A DNA stretch of 64,000 bases from an uncultured Neglectibacter sp. (lineage in GTDB: Bacteria; Bacillota; Clostridia; Oscillospirales; Acutalibacteraceae), in NCBI GenBank assembly GCA_946554335.1, contig CAMNSA010000002.1:1-64000 (forward strand). The letters are read 5' to 3'. The first letter of the stretch is position 1. Every line of letters starts with the position of its first letter. The notes under the pieces are model-generated. The model worked only from the letters and a program-made list of their open reading frames with translations. It had not been told where the DNA came from and made no database searches. Of the stretch, positions 33,001 to 42,900 are shown piece by piece. A program made the position numbers and the translations under genes.

Positions 33001-33340
33001 AGGCAATACAGAGATCATGGAGCAGTATGCCGAGTTTACCGATGTGCCCAACGGATATTGGGCGGCTGAGTATATCCGGGACGCTGCTATTCACGGCTGG
33101 ATTTACGGCTATGGCGATGGCACCTTCCGGGCTGAGTCCAAAACCACCCGTGCTGAGGTGGTCAGCATTGTCAACCGCCTGCTGGATCGCACCGCCGACA
33201 GTGCCTATATCGGCAAGAATATCAACAAGCTCAACTCTTTCCCCGATGTCAGCGAAAAGCATTGGGCGTACCTTGCGATTGTAGAGGCGGCGAACTCCCA
33301 CACTGCAACCTTTGACCCTGCGGAGATGTGGAGCAAGTAA
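30080..33340 (+). CDS. Large secreted CxxC-repeat surface protein with SLH domains
   Basis: 1086 residues. Signal peptide about 1-32. Residues about 330-345 form a dense Cys/Asp cluster (CPCGCGDPDCDC). About 360-650 carries at least seven repeats of roughly 40 residues (pattern PTCxxxGxTxxxCxxCG...GH), each with a CxxC pair suggesting a metal-stabilised knuckle. Two carboxypeptidase-regulatory/Ig-like modules follow (about 665-880). Three S-layer-homology domains (about 880-1080; AYIVGYPDGTFGP, GVTFGTGENNFAPDRSITRAEF, GWIYGYGDGTFRAESKTTRAE) attach it to the wall. Probably an adhesin or surface factor displayed by ICE-bearing cells. CAGGAGG precedes the ATG. Confidence 0.85.
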   Translation: MNKKYKHGCHRLMTMLLAVITVFSAFGGTAFAVQEYNYHDPAEHWLEALNRTNEFDRNAVVTRGNGTCAVCGHATTFITYRVPEYTRDGITAATRNVRYSDGTLVGGEGTGLLMSGTPGKDSFYTGYHWTKACCNTCGTINSNMGIGDYCFGKNVYYLYDCAPEFFEDLDETVTFTSVDSAYHTKTTKSGSYCGYCYGTNHKDSAVLERHNMQTEVIPQISNNRFAIVKHCKDCEYTSTSYVGAKSVIADYYGVVDGKSHTITISDLSEAGVSTQIRYGNSAESCTLTSAPNYTEKGQYAVYYEITYSYSGMTMTENGVANVWLHDEKEDTDCPCGCGDPDCDCKNPDCNGSCHKGNCVDKHNFVVLEPVNPTCKTLGYTRYLCVDCGKVEKRDYVDSLDHSWQTIVIREATCEMGGKTLKVCKNCGEVQENLTPKGEHKYATYTVEPTCVNPGYKVKECEICGDRHITDIQAAKPHNYEAIVTPANCENGGYTLHLCQGCGSSFTTDFTDPLGHSFDEGTVVTSPSCTGEGVTEFRCERCGYHYIDGNTAVGHKPGDAATCTKPQLCTVCGAVIHQALGHSYKSEITAPTCTDMGFTTFVCERCGETYKSDYVKANGHKVSDWIIDKEPTTSSEGSKHKECEVCGEKLETATIEKLYLTATTDSKGEAVVGGYLVIVTDTDTTEPVSGAKVMLNEGGDISIRLPNSRILDYADQTTVTVKLVKDNSPVNGLSTSVTDKFSNYSAGMTSKNGQLIVPGKTENSNDDGKATIGGKDSDGDCYTITVKVEDYETGRPIEDAAVSIGKTGTITVKLPEDVDMDENNRIIVTVTDNEQNPLKDKSIVVKGDLGQNASGKTDEDGRIVVPAVIRTMKHGAYIVGYPDGTFGPEKDMTRSEAAAIFARLLAERKGETLPTSGKTHFKDIPNGAWYSGAVRYLTEYGVTFGTGENNFAPDRSITRAEFVTMAVRFFNVYGEGNTEIMEQYAEFTDVPNGYWAAEYIRDAAIHGWIYGYGDGTFRAESKTTRAEVVSIVNRLLDRTADSAYIGKNINKLNSFPDVSEKHWAYLAIVEAANSHTATFDPAEMWSK

Positions 33341-33445
33341 TCCACGCCTCAACGACCTGCGGAAACGCAGGCCGTACATACCCGTTTGCATATTTGCAAA
33401 CCTTTCGCCCTTATAGGATAATGATGGTAAAAGGAGGGGTTGCAA

Positions 33446-33601
33446 ATGTTCAAACGGAAAAAGAACGATGTCATCATAGAGGTCACGCTTTCTGAACTGA
33501 GGCTCATGGTCGAAAGCCTCCTCTCCCTGCGGGACAGGCTTCATGCAGAAGGCAGGTATTCCGATGTGGTAGACGAAATGCTAATAAAGCTCCTTGCATA
33601 A
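33446..33601 (+). CDS. Small conserved-looking ICE protein (51 aa)
   Basis: Translated directly: 51 residues beginning MFKRKKNDVIIEVTLSEL, ending MLIKLLA; a basic start and two amphipathic helices (SELRLMVESLLSLRDRL, SDVVDEMLIKLL). AAAGGAGGGG precedes ATG 33446 at nine bases, a strong site, so it is very likely expressed. The function is unknown. A terminator hairpin follows. Confidence 0.7.
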   Translation: MFKRKKNDVIIEVTLSELRLMVESLLSLRDRLHAEGRYSDVVDEMLIKLLA

Positions 33602-33619
33602 TCAAAACAGACCTACATA

Positions 33620-33657
33620 CACCGACCCTCAAAAAGCAGAGGGCCGGTGTTCTTTTT
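33620..33657 (+). terminator. Terminator after the 51-aa gene
   Basis: Stem CCGACCCTC / GAGGGCCGG (one G-A mismatch) with TTCTTTTT tail. Confidence 0.7.
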
Positions 33658-33676
33658 GCGAAAGGGGGCTCTATCC

Positions 33677-33766
33677 ATGGAACTGAAATCCATTGTTGGA
33701 ATTGGTCTTGTGGCTTTTATCCTGGCAGGACTGGCATTCCTGTTCTTTAGGAACCGCAAGAAGTAG
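33677..33766 (+). CDS. Tiny single-helix membrane peptide (29 aa)
   Basis: Translated directly: MELKSIVGIGLVAFILAGL then AFLFFRNRKK; one transmembrane helix (about residues 5-23) and a basic C-terminus. GAAAGGGGG lies about nine bases before ATG 33677. The peptide may be real given the site and the flanking terminators, but no family is recognised. Confidence 0.5.
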   Translation: MELKSIVGIGLVAFILAGLAFLFFRNRKK

Positions 33767-33783
33767 CAGGGGGTATGGAAAAT

Positions 33784-33803
33784 CCCCGTCCACCCGGACG
33801 GGG
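33784..33803. terminator. Bidirectional terminator between convergent genes
   Basis: Perfect stem CCCCGTCC / GGACGGGG with a 4-base loop, between the tiny membrane peptide (+) and the stalk-domain gene (-). Confidence 0.75.
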
Positions 33804-33819
33804 CAAATCTTTTAAGCTG

Positions 33820-34452
33820 TTACTTGATCCAAACGGAAGCGGGCTTGAAGCCGGACACTTCATATTCTCCGTAGGCAAAGGCCGTGCCCAGCGAGTAGGT
33901 CCCATAGGAGAAATACATGGTCACTGTGTAGCCGGGGTTGAGGCTTTGAGCTTCTGCTGCAAGCTGTTCGGCGGCTCTGGAAATCTCATCTTCGGAAAAG
34001 GATTTCCACCAAGTCTTGAAGTCCTCCTTGCCAAGACCTCCGCTATAGGTGGCTGTGAAGACTTTTTCGCTGCCGTAGTCCGTGACCGGCTTCTCCTTGA
34101 CTTCCCACTGAGAAGTAAAATCGGACGATGTGGCGGGAACCGCTGTGCTTTCTTGTCCCGGTCTTGTCACAGTCGCCGTTTTCGTCTTGGAATCGTAACC
34201 GACTGTCAGCCCGTAAGCCTCTGCCAATGCCCTGAGTGGGGCGTATGTCGTGCCATTGTATGTAAAAACCTCCACCGGCTTGCCGTTGCCGTCCTTTGGC
34301 TGGAATACCTCTCCATCCACCTTGATGTTGATGGGATAGACGGTTATGTTCCAGCCATTGGACGCAGCAAAGGCGGTCACGGAAAGTCCCAGCACAAGAA
34401 CGGTACTGACAACGCCTGCTAAAAACGAACTGAATTTACTTTTGCCTTTCAT
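33820..34452 (-). CDS. Exported stalk-domain (copper amine oxidase N-terminal-like) protein
   Basis: 210 residues from ATG 34452, eight bases after TGGAGG. Signal peptide about 1-30 (FLAGVVSTVLVLGLSVTAFAAS). The segment from about 35-100 (PINIKVDGE..., YAPLRALAEAYGLTVGYDSKTKTATV) is the copper-amine-oxidase N-like 'stalk' domain common in exported Firmicute proteins; the C-terminal half (about 115-210) is unknown. It is the only minus-strand gene between parAB and the toxin-antitoxin pair, so it is an inserted cargo gene. No amine-oxidase catalytic domain exists. Confidence 0.75.
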   Translation of the reverse strand: MKGKSKFSSFLAGVVSTVLVLGLSVTAFAASNGWNITVYPINIKVDGEVFQPKDGNGKPVEVFTYNGTTYAPLRALAEAYGLTVGYDSKTKTATVTRPGQESTAVPATSSDFTSQWEVKEKPVTDYGSEKVFTATYSGGLGKEDFKTWWKSFSEDEISRAAEQLAAEAQSLNPGYTVTMYFSYGTYSLGTAFAYGEYEVSGFKPASVWIK

Positions 34453-34548
34453 GGATAACGCCTCCAAAAAGTTTATTTGTCTTTCGACAAGACAATGATA
34501 GCGTTATCTCCCTGAGAAGACAAAGGTGCGAAAGAAGGAGTGAGAGAG

Positions 34549-35136
34549 TTGAGCGAGAAAAGAATGGCTGGAGATTATGAAATCCTCCAGGCTCTTTCGA
34601 TAGGCAGGAGGGAAATCGTCATAGGCGAAAACCCGCTTGCAGACCTGGATTCCCGGTATATGTGCGCTTTCTGTGTCAGTGACGCTCTGTTTGACAGCTA
34701 TAACGATGTCATGGTGAGCGACAACTATATGGAGATTCTTCAGCTTTTCAACAACAGAGTTGCGACAGCCACCCAGGAACTTTCCAGAGAGTCTGAAAAA
34801 AGCGCAGCACTGGACGAAGGTCTACCGGTTCAGAGAGGATACAAGCTCCTCTCTGCTGACGATGATCTTCGTGGAAAGGTGGTTGTTCTCAAGCCCGAAA
34901 CCTTAAAGAAGGAGTATCAGACTGCGGTACACCAGTACCAGCTTGTAACAGGAGGCTTCGGAGCCTCCCCGAACAGTCGAGGAAATGCCTGTTACTGCAT
35001 AAGCCTCTATGGTGGAGAAAATAGCCGTTATGAGCGCTATCAGATACTCGGTATCGCAGAGGAACTTCCCCATTGGGCTGAGAAAGCCTTAGAGCAGGTA
35101 AGGACCGAGCAGAAAAAGGATAAGGGGGCAAGATAA
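34549..35136 (+). CDS. ICE maintenance protein, DUF3849-like
   Basis: 195 residues from TTG 34549, eight bases after AAGGAG; GTG 34540 overlaps that site and is less likely. Segment YMCAFCVSDALFDSYNDVMVSDNY (in pieces, about residues 37-60) resembles the N-terminal part of DUF3849-type element proteins. No enzymatic motif is seen. Starts a run of four overlapping small genes leading to the giant helicase, suggesting a leading-region/anti-restriction operon. Confidence 0.6.
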   Translation: MSEKRMAGDYEILQALSIGRREIVIGENPLADLDSRYMCAFCVSDALFDSYNDVMVSDNYMEILQLFNNRVATATQELSRESEKSAALDEGLPVQRGYKLLSADDDLRGKVVVLKPETLKKEYQTAVHQYQLVTGGFGASPNSRGNACYCISLYGGENSRYERYQILGIAEELPHWAEKALEQVRTEQKKDKGAR

Positions 35137-36095
35137 TGGATTTATTCATTCGACCCATGACAGAACAGGAACAGCTTTACGCATACCGGCAGAGCTCCCA
35201 GATTGCAGGTCAGATGGGAAACATCGGCTATTTACGGGGTGATTTTGGCTCAGGTGGGGAGCAGTTTTACACCACCTGGGAGGATATTCGGAGCGATTTC
35301 AAAACGGACACTTTCAAGACCGAATTTGACAATGTTGTCAACGCCCTTCGTTTTGATGAGCGCTACGGTCTACTCATCGGCGACCGCAGAACCCTTGCCC
35401 AATACTGCGCCCGCTTCCCCGAAAGCCTGATGAAAGGAAGCGACAGATGGTATGGATTCCGAATTGAGTCCGGTGATTACTCCTATCTTCTGCGTCTTTC
35501 GTCTACGCAGGGAGATTACAACTTCTATATCAACTGCTACAAGCAGGACTTCTTCAACAGTCACATGAAACGGGCTGAAAACGGGATACGCTTCATTACT
35601 CCGGACTACGATGAAAAATTCAGAGTCCAGGACGGTGATATGATTCGCATTGTCAGATCAGATGGGACAGCCAGAGATCTGACCTGCCGGTATATCGACG
35701 AAACCTATGTGGAAATCGGGAACGGCTGGGACAGTATCTTTCATATCTGCCAGTTTGCAGAGGAGATGGAGCGCTGTGGGAATACGGTCATACCCCTCCG
35801 CTCCTCTCTCCCGGAGCAGTGCTACAGCACTCTCCTGGACACCGGCATGATCGTCATTCTGAAAAAGGGAGAAATGGGTTACTACAAGACGGATATTCCC
35901 TATACGGATATAGAGGAGGCAAAAGAAATTGCCGATCAGGCTAATGAGAAGCTGGGAGTAACCAAAGCACAGGCGGAAGCCATGAAAGCAGGTTCCCTGT
36001 TTGGCTGGGCTGTCCCGGCGGCAGACCCGGCAAACTATGACGAGCAGGGACAGCCCATTCTGAAAAAGAACAGGGATAGAGGTGAAGCCAGATGA
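35136..36095 (+). CDS. ICE-encoded DUF4316/LPD28-like protein
   Basis: 319 residues, soluble. It looks like the conserved protein found before the helicase in Tn1549-type elements (MTEQEQLYAYRQSSQI..., GDFGSGGEQFYTTW). The C-terminus has the VPAADPANYDEQGQP tail. Function unknown; domains of this kind occur in poly-domain element proteins. The ATG overlaps the upstream stop by one base, and AAGGGGG precedes it. Confidence 0.6.
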   Translation: MDLFIRPMTEQEQLYAYRQSSQIAGQMGNIGYLRGDFGSGGEQFYTTWEDIRSDFKTDTFKTEFDNVVNALRFDERYGLLIGDRRTLAQYCARFPESLMKGSDRWYGFRIESGDYSYLLRLSSTQGDYNFYINCYKQDFFNSHMKRAENGIRFITPDYDEKFRVQDGDMIRIVRSDGTARDLTCRYIDETYVEIGNGWDSIFHICQFAEEMERCGNTVIPLRSSLPEQCYSTLLDTGMIVILKKGEMGYYKTDIPYTDIEEAKEIADQANEKLGVTKAQAEAMKAGSLFGWAVPAADPANYDEQGQPILKKNRDRGEAR

Positions 36096-36637
36096 CCGAG
36101 AAGGACCATTTGATCTGGACTAACTACGACATCGACTATGAGGACTGGCGAGAGTATCTGGAAGACGAATACCCGGAGCTGTCTGAAGACGAGCGTGCTG
36201 CCCTGATGTATGACATTAACGGCGACTACCTGGACGATGAGCGAACCAATCTGAATATCCAGCTTTCCGCTCCCATTCTTGTCATCGGCGACCTTGGATT
36301 GTGGCACGGGCGGCGCATGGGCTACAAGGAAATTGCCAGCGGAAATATCAGGGACTGCCTCTATTCCGATACGGATTACTCCACCTGGTATGTGGATAAG
36401 CTGGGCGATCTGCGCTGCGACGCTATCCACCACGATGGAACCAACCATTACCTCTACCGCACCTATAAGGAGGGCGTATCAGAGGAGCAGATCGAAAACC
36501 TGAAGGACAAGCTCTATTATGGAACAGCGACCCGTTCCGACATCACAAGAATCACCCGCAGGCTTGGCGACGAAATCTGCCAGGTGTACGGCTGGGAAAT
36601 TCCCCATCAAAGAAAGCCCGTATCTATGGAAAGGTAG
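36092..36637 (+). CDS. Conserved ICE protein of unknown function (181 aa)
   Basis: Acidic 181-residue soluble protein; start overlaps the preceding stop by four bases (ATGA). It opens with an LIWTNYDIDYEDWREYLEDEYPE stretch seen, to my knowledge, in many conjugative elements, and ends ..YGWEIPHQRKPV. No catalytic motif. Part of the cluster 34549-36975. Confidence 0.55.
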   Translation: MTEKDHLIWTNYDIDYEDWREYLEDEYPELSEDERAALMYDINGDYLDDERTNLNIQLSAPILVIGDLGLWHGRRMGYKEIASGNIRDCLYSDTDYSTWYVDKLGDLRCDAIHHDGTNHYLYRTYKEGVSEEQIENLKDKLYYGTATRSDITRITRRLGDEICQVYGWEIPHQRKPVSMER

Positions 36638-36645
36638 GATCAGAG

Positions 36646-36975
36646 ATGAACAAAGGAATGGCTATCTGCTGCTTTTTGAAGAAATACCATACCGGAAAAG
36701 GAAATGCCGTTCACAGCAAGGAGCTGGAACGGATTTTTTCTTTAGACGGGAGAAATCTCAGACGAAAGGTCAGCGCCTTGCGTCAGGACGGTTTTCCCAT
36801 TTGCAGTGATGAGGACGGCTACTATTACGCAGAGTCACAGAGTGAGGTCAACGCCACGGTTTGCCGCCTCAATACCCTTGTGTCGAAAATCTCCAATGCC
36901 AGAACCGGTATGCTCTATGCCTCGGTGCTGGGTGACGGAGATCTCACGCTGAACATCAATATCAGTCTGGAATAA
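36646..36975 (+). CDS. Putative winged-helix DNA-binding protein
   Basis: 109 residues. Residues about 18-62 (NAVHSKELERIFSLDGRNLRRKVSALRQDGFPICSDEDGYYYA, described in parts) form a helix-turn-helix with a wing ending in GYYYA, typical of small MarR/HTH-11-like domains. C-terminal helix then a beta tail. Probably a regulator of the adjacent element genes; exact family unsure. Confidence 0.6.
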   Translation: MNKGMAICCFLKKYHTGKGNAVHSKELERIFSLDGRNLRRKVSALRQDGFPICSDEDGYYYAESQSEVNATVCRLNTLVSKISNARTGMLYASVLGDGDLTLNINISLE

Positions 36976-36989
36976 GGAGGTTCGTGCCA

Positions 36990-39900
36990 ATGCCGAGTAA
37001 GTATCAATTCATATCGGAGCTGGCAGCACAGGAAGCCGCCTCGATTACCTCCGATGTGGGTAAGTACGAGGCATTTCTGACCACCGCTGCCAACAACTAC
37101 AAATACTCCTTCCGAGAACAGTTGCTCATTCACGCTCAGAAGCCCAATGCGACAGCCTGTGCCGAAATATCCCTCTGGAACAGGCTGGGCAGATGGGTCA
37201 ATCGTGGCACTAAAGGAATTGCCCTGCTGGTGGACGAGCCGAATCGGTATAAGCTACGCTATATCTTCGATATTTCCGATACCAACAGCCGGGACGGTCA
37301 CCAGGTTACGCTTTGGAAGCTCGAAAGCCGTTATGAGGACAGGGTTCTGGAATCTCTGGAAAACAGCTTCGGTGCTCTGGAAAACCATGCCGGCTTTGAT
37401 TCTAACCTGATTGCCATTACGCAGGAGCTGGTCGATGACAATATCTCCGACTACCTGGATATGCTGCTGCAAGTCAGGTCCGGCAGTCTGCTGGAGGACC
37501 TCGACGATATAAGCACAGAGGTCTGGTTCCGCAATTTGTTAAGGTCAAGCGTGGCGTTTATGACCCTGACCCGCTGCGGAAAGGACCCCAGCCTCTATCT
37601 GGACGCCATGGACTTTGCCCACCTGTACGAGTTTAGCACCCCGGAGGTGGCCTCCGTGCTGGGCACGGCGGCCAGCGATATTTCCGAACTGGCTTTGCGA
37701 ACTGTCGAAATCACAGTTCGGTCTATGGAGAAGGAAGAAAGAAAAGAAATTCGCACATTTGAATCTATGCCGGCAATGGGCGATAATAAGCGTACCAACA
37801 TTGAAAGGAGCGACACACATGGAACTGACTTACCATCAGGAGGGAGATTACCTTCTGCCAGACCTGATCCCGCCGGAGAGCCCGAAGATTGGGAAGTATG
37901 GAATGCTGCGGCAAAGCTACCTCAGACAGCACAAGTCCCCGATCTACACGGGAATGATGTTGTCCGGGAAGCTCAACAGCCATTTAGAGGAAGTGGATCG
38001 GCAGTCCAACGAGCTGATGGAGAGCCTGACCGCACAGATGGCGAGCCAAGAGGGCGTGACGGAGGAACTGAAAGCACAGGATCAGATGAAGTGGATCGGA
38101 CTGATGAACAACATCCGTCAGAGGGCGGAGGAAGTCGTGATGAGGGATCTGATTTATCGCTAAACGCTCAGGGAACAAAGTATGCTGTCGCCCCTGAATA
38201 CGGTCCTACCGGGCTCACGAACCTTCACCATGATTTTGACGCTCGAAGAAGCATTCCCTATTTTCACGAGGACAATGAGAAAAACGAGCTTCTCCGTACC
38301 TGCGACGCACTGAAAGACCATCGCATTGAAATCGCCACATTCTTTGAAACCCATACGGATGACAAAGAGCGTGGCGATTTTATTAAGTCCTTCTTTGATG
38401 ACACCTATGTTGAGAAGATTCTCAGCAACGAACAGAGAGCCGGGTATCACGCATGGGACGATGTGCTGGAATTGTGGCGTGGCTCCTACAACGGGCGTGA
38501 AAAGGAAGAATATCTGCGCTGGACAAGCGTAGCAGGCAGAATCGGAGGAATGATTCTGCTGGAACAGTGGCTTGACCCTGACGAGCGACCCCTTCCCAGC
38601 GAAAATGAACAGCTTTCATGGATAGACCGGGCCGAGGCTGAAAAAGCCCCGGCTTTTTTTATTCCCCAAGCAGCCATTGATTATGTCCTTTGCGGCGGTA
38701 GCGGAGTGTCGCAGGGAAAATTCCGAATCTATGAGCAGTTCCGAAAGGCAGAGTCCAAAAGTGAGAATATCCGTTTCTTGAAGCAGGAATACGGCATTGG
38801 CGGTCACTCTGACGCTATTCCCGGCAGCGGCTATTGGCTGGACCACGATGGAAAAGGGATCACCATTACAAGAAGCCGTGAAGGAAACTACGACAAGTTC
38901 ACGCTTTCCTGGGATAAGGTTGAACGCCGTATTGGGGAACTCATTTCCGCAGACCGATATTTGAACCGGGCTGAAACGGAGCAGTACCCTCAGTATATGG
39001 CGCAGGAAGAAGCACGGACAGAGCGCCAGAGGTTCGCCCTGGAAATTCGCTCTATCATCAGCGACTATGTAGACTTCAAGACCCAGCTTGGCGAGAAGGA
39101 CCAGACTCCCGATATGTCGCTTGCCTTGCGCTGTGCGGATAGCCTTGGTGCCGGTGAGAAAAAGTGCTATGTTCTCACATCGGAGGGGAGCTTTGTCCTC
39201 CCCACCATCAGGAATGCTTTGCGGGCTATCATTGACGATAAGACACATTTGACAGAACGCTGTGAAGCTGCTCTTGCCACACTCAGCGGTCCGCTCGCAA
39301 CTCCGCTGGAGCCGACAGGGGCGGAATTGAATCCACCGCCGCCTCCGAGGAAGGAATATCGCCTGTCCCTGGGAGATACCCTTTACCTGGGAGCAACGGA
39401 GTATGAACTGGCTGCATATGACGAGAACACCGTGCGCCTGTTTGAACCGGATTACCCACTGTTCACAAAGGAGATGACCCGTGACGACTTTGACCGGCAG
39501 CTGACAGAATCGCCGCTGAATGACCATCTTCTTCAAGAAGTTATAGAAAGCCCGGCCCCAGAGCCTGAAACGGAAGTTCACGAGCGCCCAATAGGGCGAA
39601 TCGACTACCTGGGCACAGACGGAACGGTTGGCGATAGCTCGGAGTTTACTAATGAGGATAAGTTCCTTGCGGCTATTCGTGATGATACCTACTCCGGTGT
39701 TCCCATGACCGTAGTGCTGTATCGGGACAAAGATGGTCAGACCATCCCGCAGGACTTCCTTGCGGAGCTTGACCCGCCTCCCAAGGGCTTTCAGGTCGTT
39801 GATGTCAATGAGGCAATGCTGACAAGGGCCCGGAATCTCATCAACGATTACACCATGAGTGAGTTTGACCAGGAGGCGGATTACTCTGACCTTCACCATG

Positions 39901-42900
39901 TAGACCTGGCCTTCTCCTCTACTGGTGATGGAGAGCACACCATCAGCGTATATGCTGACCTCGTTGATTCCCGGCTGCTCTATGAGGTGGACGGAGAGGT
40001 AGTTGTGAGGCTTCAATGCTATGATCTCGCCGATCTGAACCAATACCTCCAGAACATGGATTTTGACGAGATGATAGCGTATGCGGAGGAACAGTACGAA
40101 AAGCAGCGTGAAGAAAGCACCCAGGAAGCTGAGGGTGTTGCCTCCGATGAGCCGGTCACAAATTCCGCCGTCCAGCAGATCATGGATGAGGTGGACCGTG
40201 CCGCCGCCAACGAGGTTCCTCCCTATGAGCGCTTTTCCATCATTGAAATAGACAACGGCTACGCCATATGGGACGATATTCGGGGTGAGATCTACACTGA
40301 TAGCGAGGGCGTCCAGGAGGAGTTCTCCAGCGAGTGGCAGGCTGAGGACTATCTAATGCGGGTCCAAAAAGAAGTAGCGGACAAAGAAAGCGCCGAATGG
40401 CTCTATGTTGAACAGAGCAAACAAAAGGCTGAAAATGAACAGCCGGAAACGAACTTGGAGAATATTCTTCCCGCACCTGCCCCAAGACACAACGGCAAAG
40501 TGACTCCGGTGCTGCTCTACCCTGTAATCCCAGACGCTGAGAGACATGACTACCGTATTTCAGACGACGCCATTGGCGTAGGAACTCCGAGCCAGCGGTA
40601 TGAAAACAATGTCCGGGCAATCCGGCTTCTAAAGCAGATCGAAGCGGAATCACGCCTTGCCACTCCGGAGGAACAGGAGATTCTCGCTCAATATGTGGGC
40701 TGGGGCGGTTTGGCGGACTGCTTTGACGAGCGCCACAGCCGGTATAACGAGTTAAAGACTCTCCTGAGTGAAGATGAGTATGAGGCGGCAAGAGAATCCG
40801 CATTGACTGCCTTCTATACGCCGCCCACCGTGATACGGGCCATGTACCAGGTGCTGGAGAAGGCGGGCTTCCAGGAAGGAAACATTTTGGAGCCTTCCTG
40901 CGGTATCGGCAATTTCTTTGGCATGAAGCCGGAAAGCCTGTCAGAGTCCAAAATCTACGGTGTGGAACTGGATTCCCTCAGCGGACGGATTGCCCAACAG
41001 CTCTACCAGAAATCCTCCATCGCCGTTCAGGGCTATGAAAAGGTTGACCTGCCGGACAGCTTCTTCGATGTGGCCATCGGCAACATTCCCTTTGGCAACT
41101 ATAAGCTGAACGACAAGAGATACGACAAGAACAACTTTCTGATCCACGACTACTTCCTGGCGAAGACCCTGGATAAAGTGCGTCCGGGTGGTATTATCGC
41201 ATTCATTACCTCCAAGGGAACGATGGATAAGGAAAACCCTGCTGTGCGTAGGTATCTGGCGCAAAGGGCTGACCTTCTGGGCGCAATCCGTTTGCCCAAC
41301 AACACCTTCAAGGACGCAGCTGGCACAGAAGTGACCAGCGACATTCTGTTCTTCCAGAAACGGGACACCCTCGCCATCAATGAGCCAGATTGGGTCCACC
41401 TTGGCACGGACGCTAACGGGCTGAAAATGAATCAGTATTTCATCGACAATCCTGATATGGTGATGGGCGAAATGCGAGAGGTCAGCGGTCCATTCGGGCC
41501 AGAAACCGCCTGCGTTCCTTATGAGGGCCAGGAGCTGGAAGAACTGCTGAATGAGGCGGTGCAGAACATCAACGGCTCCATAACGGAGTACGAGTTCGAT
41601 GAGGTTGTGGAGGACGAGGTGGATAAATCCATTCCTGCCGACCCTTCTGTACGCAATTTCAGCTACACGGTGTTAGACGGTCAAATCTACTACCGTGAAA
41701 ACAGCCGCATGAATCCCGTCGATGTTTCTCTGACGGGAGCCAACAGGATCAAGGGTCTGATTGAAATCCGGGATTGTGTCCGGCAGCTCATAGAGTACCA
41801 GACCGAGGATTATCCCGAAGAAGACATCAAAGGCGAGCAGAAAAGGTTGAATGAGCTCTATGACAAGTTCGTGAAGAAATACGGGCGAATCAATACAAGA
41901 GCGAATAAGTCCGTGTTCCTATCAGACAACGCCTACTTTCTGCTTTCTTCCCTGGAGGTTCTGGACGGCAAGGGCAATTTCAAAGAAAAAGCTGCAGTGT
42001 TCTACAAGCGCACCATTAAGCAGCGAATTGAGATCACCCATGTAGATACCGCAACTGAGGCTCTGGCGGTGTCACTGTCTGAAAAGGCAAAGGTGGATAT
42101 GCCCTATATGATGGGGCTTACCGGCAAAACCGAGCAGGAGATTTTCTCCGACCTGAAGGGCGTGATCTTCCTTAATCCCATGTATGGTTACGGAAACTAC
42201 AGTGAGGAACAGTATCTTCCGGCAGATGAATACCTTTCGGGCAATGTGAGGCGGAAGCTGGAGTGGGCAAGGAGATCCGCCAGGCTGTACCCCGAAGACT
42301 ACGCCGCCAACGTGGAAGCGCTGGAACGGGTCCAGCCCGTAGACCTGACCGCAGCTGAAATCTCCGTCCGAATCGGCGCAACATGGATTTCAGCGGAAGA
42401 CTATGCTGATTTCATGTACGACCTGTTTGGAACGCCCCACTACAACAGAAGCAACATCAATATCCACTACGCCAAGCATACCGGAGAGTGGAACATCGAA
42501 GGTAAAAGCTACGACCGTGGCAACATCAAGGTAAACAGCGTCTATGGTACGAACCGTATCAATGCCTACAAGATTTTGGAACAGACCCTGAATCTCCGGG
42601 AAGTCAAGGTGTTTGACTATATTGAAGATGAAAACAGAAGAAAGGTCGCAGTTCTGAATCGCAAGGAAACGACTATCGCCCAGAGCAAACAGGAGCTTAT
42701 CAAGCAGGCATTTGAGGACTGGATATGGAAGGACCCGGACCGGCGTGAACGGTTAACAAAATACTACAATGAAAAGTTCAATAGTATCCGCCCAAGAGAG
42801 TATGACGGGAGCCACCTCAATCTGATCGGGATCAATCCGGAAATCGTCCTGAAGCCGCACCAGCTCAACGGCGTTGCGAGAGGTCTATATGGGAAGAATG

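Noticed and set aside
30377-33544. Long minus-strand frames of 539 and 498 codons opposite the surface-protein gene
   Set aside because: They are mirror frames of a repetitive coding region with strong codon bias; no ribosome site, no recognisable domains.
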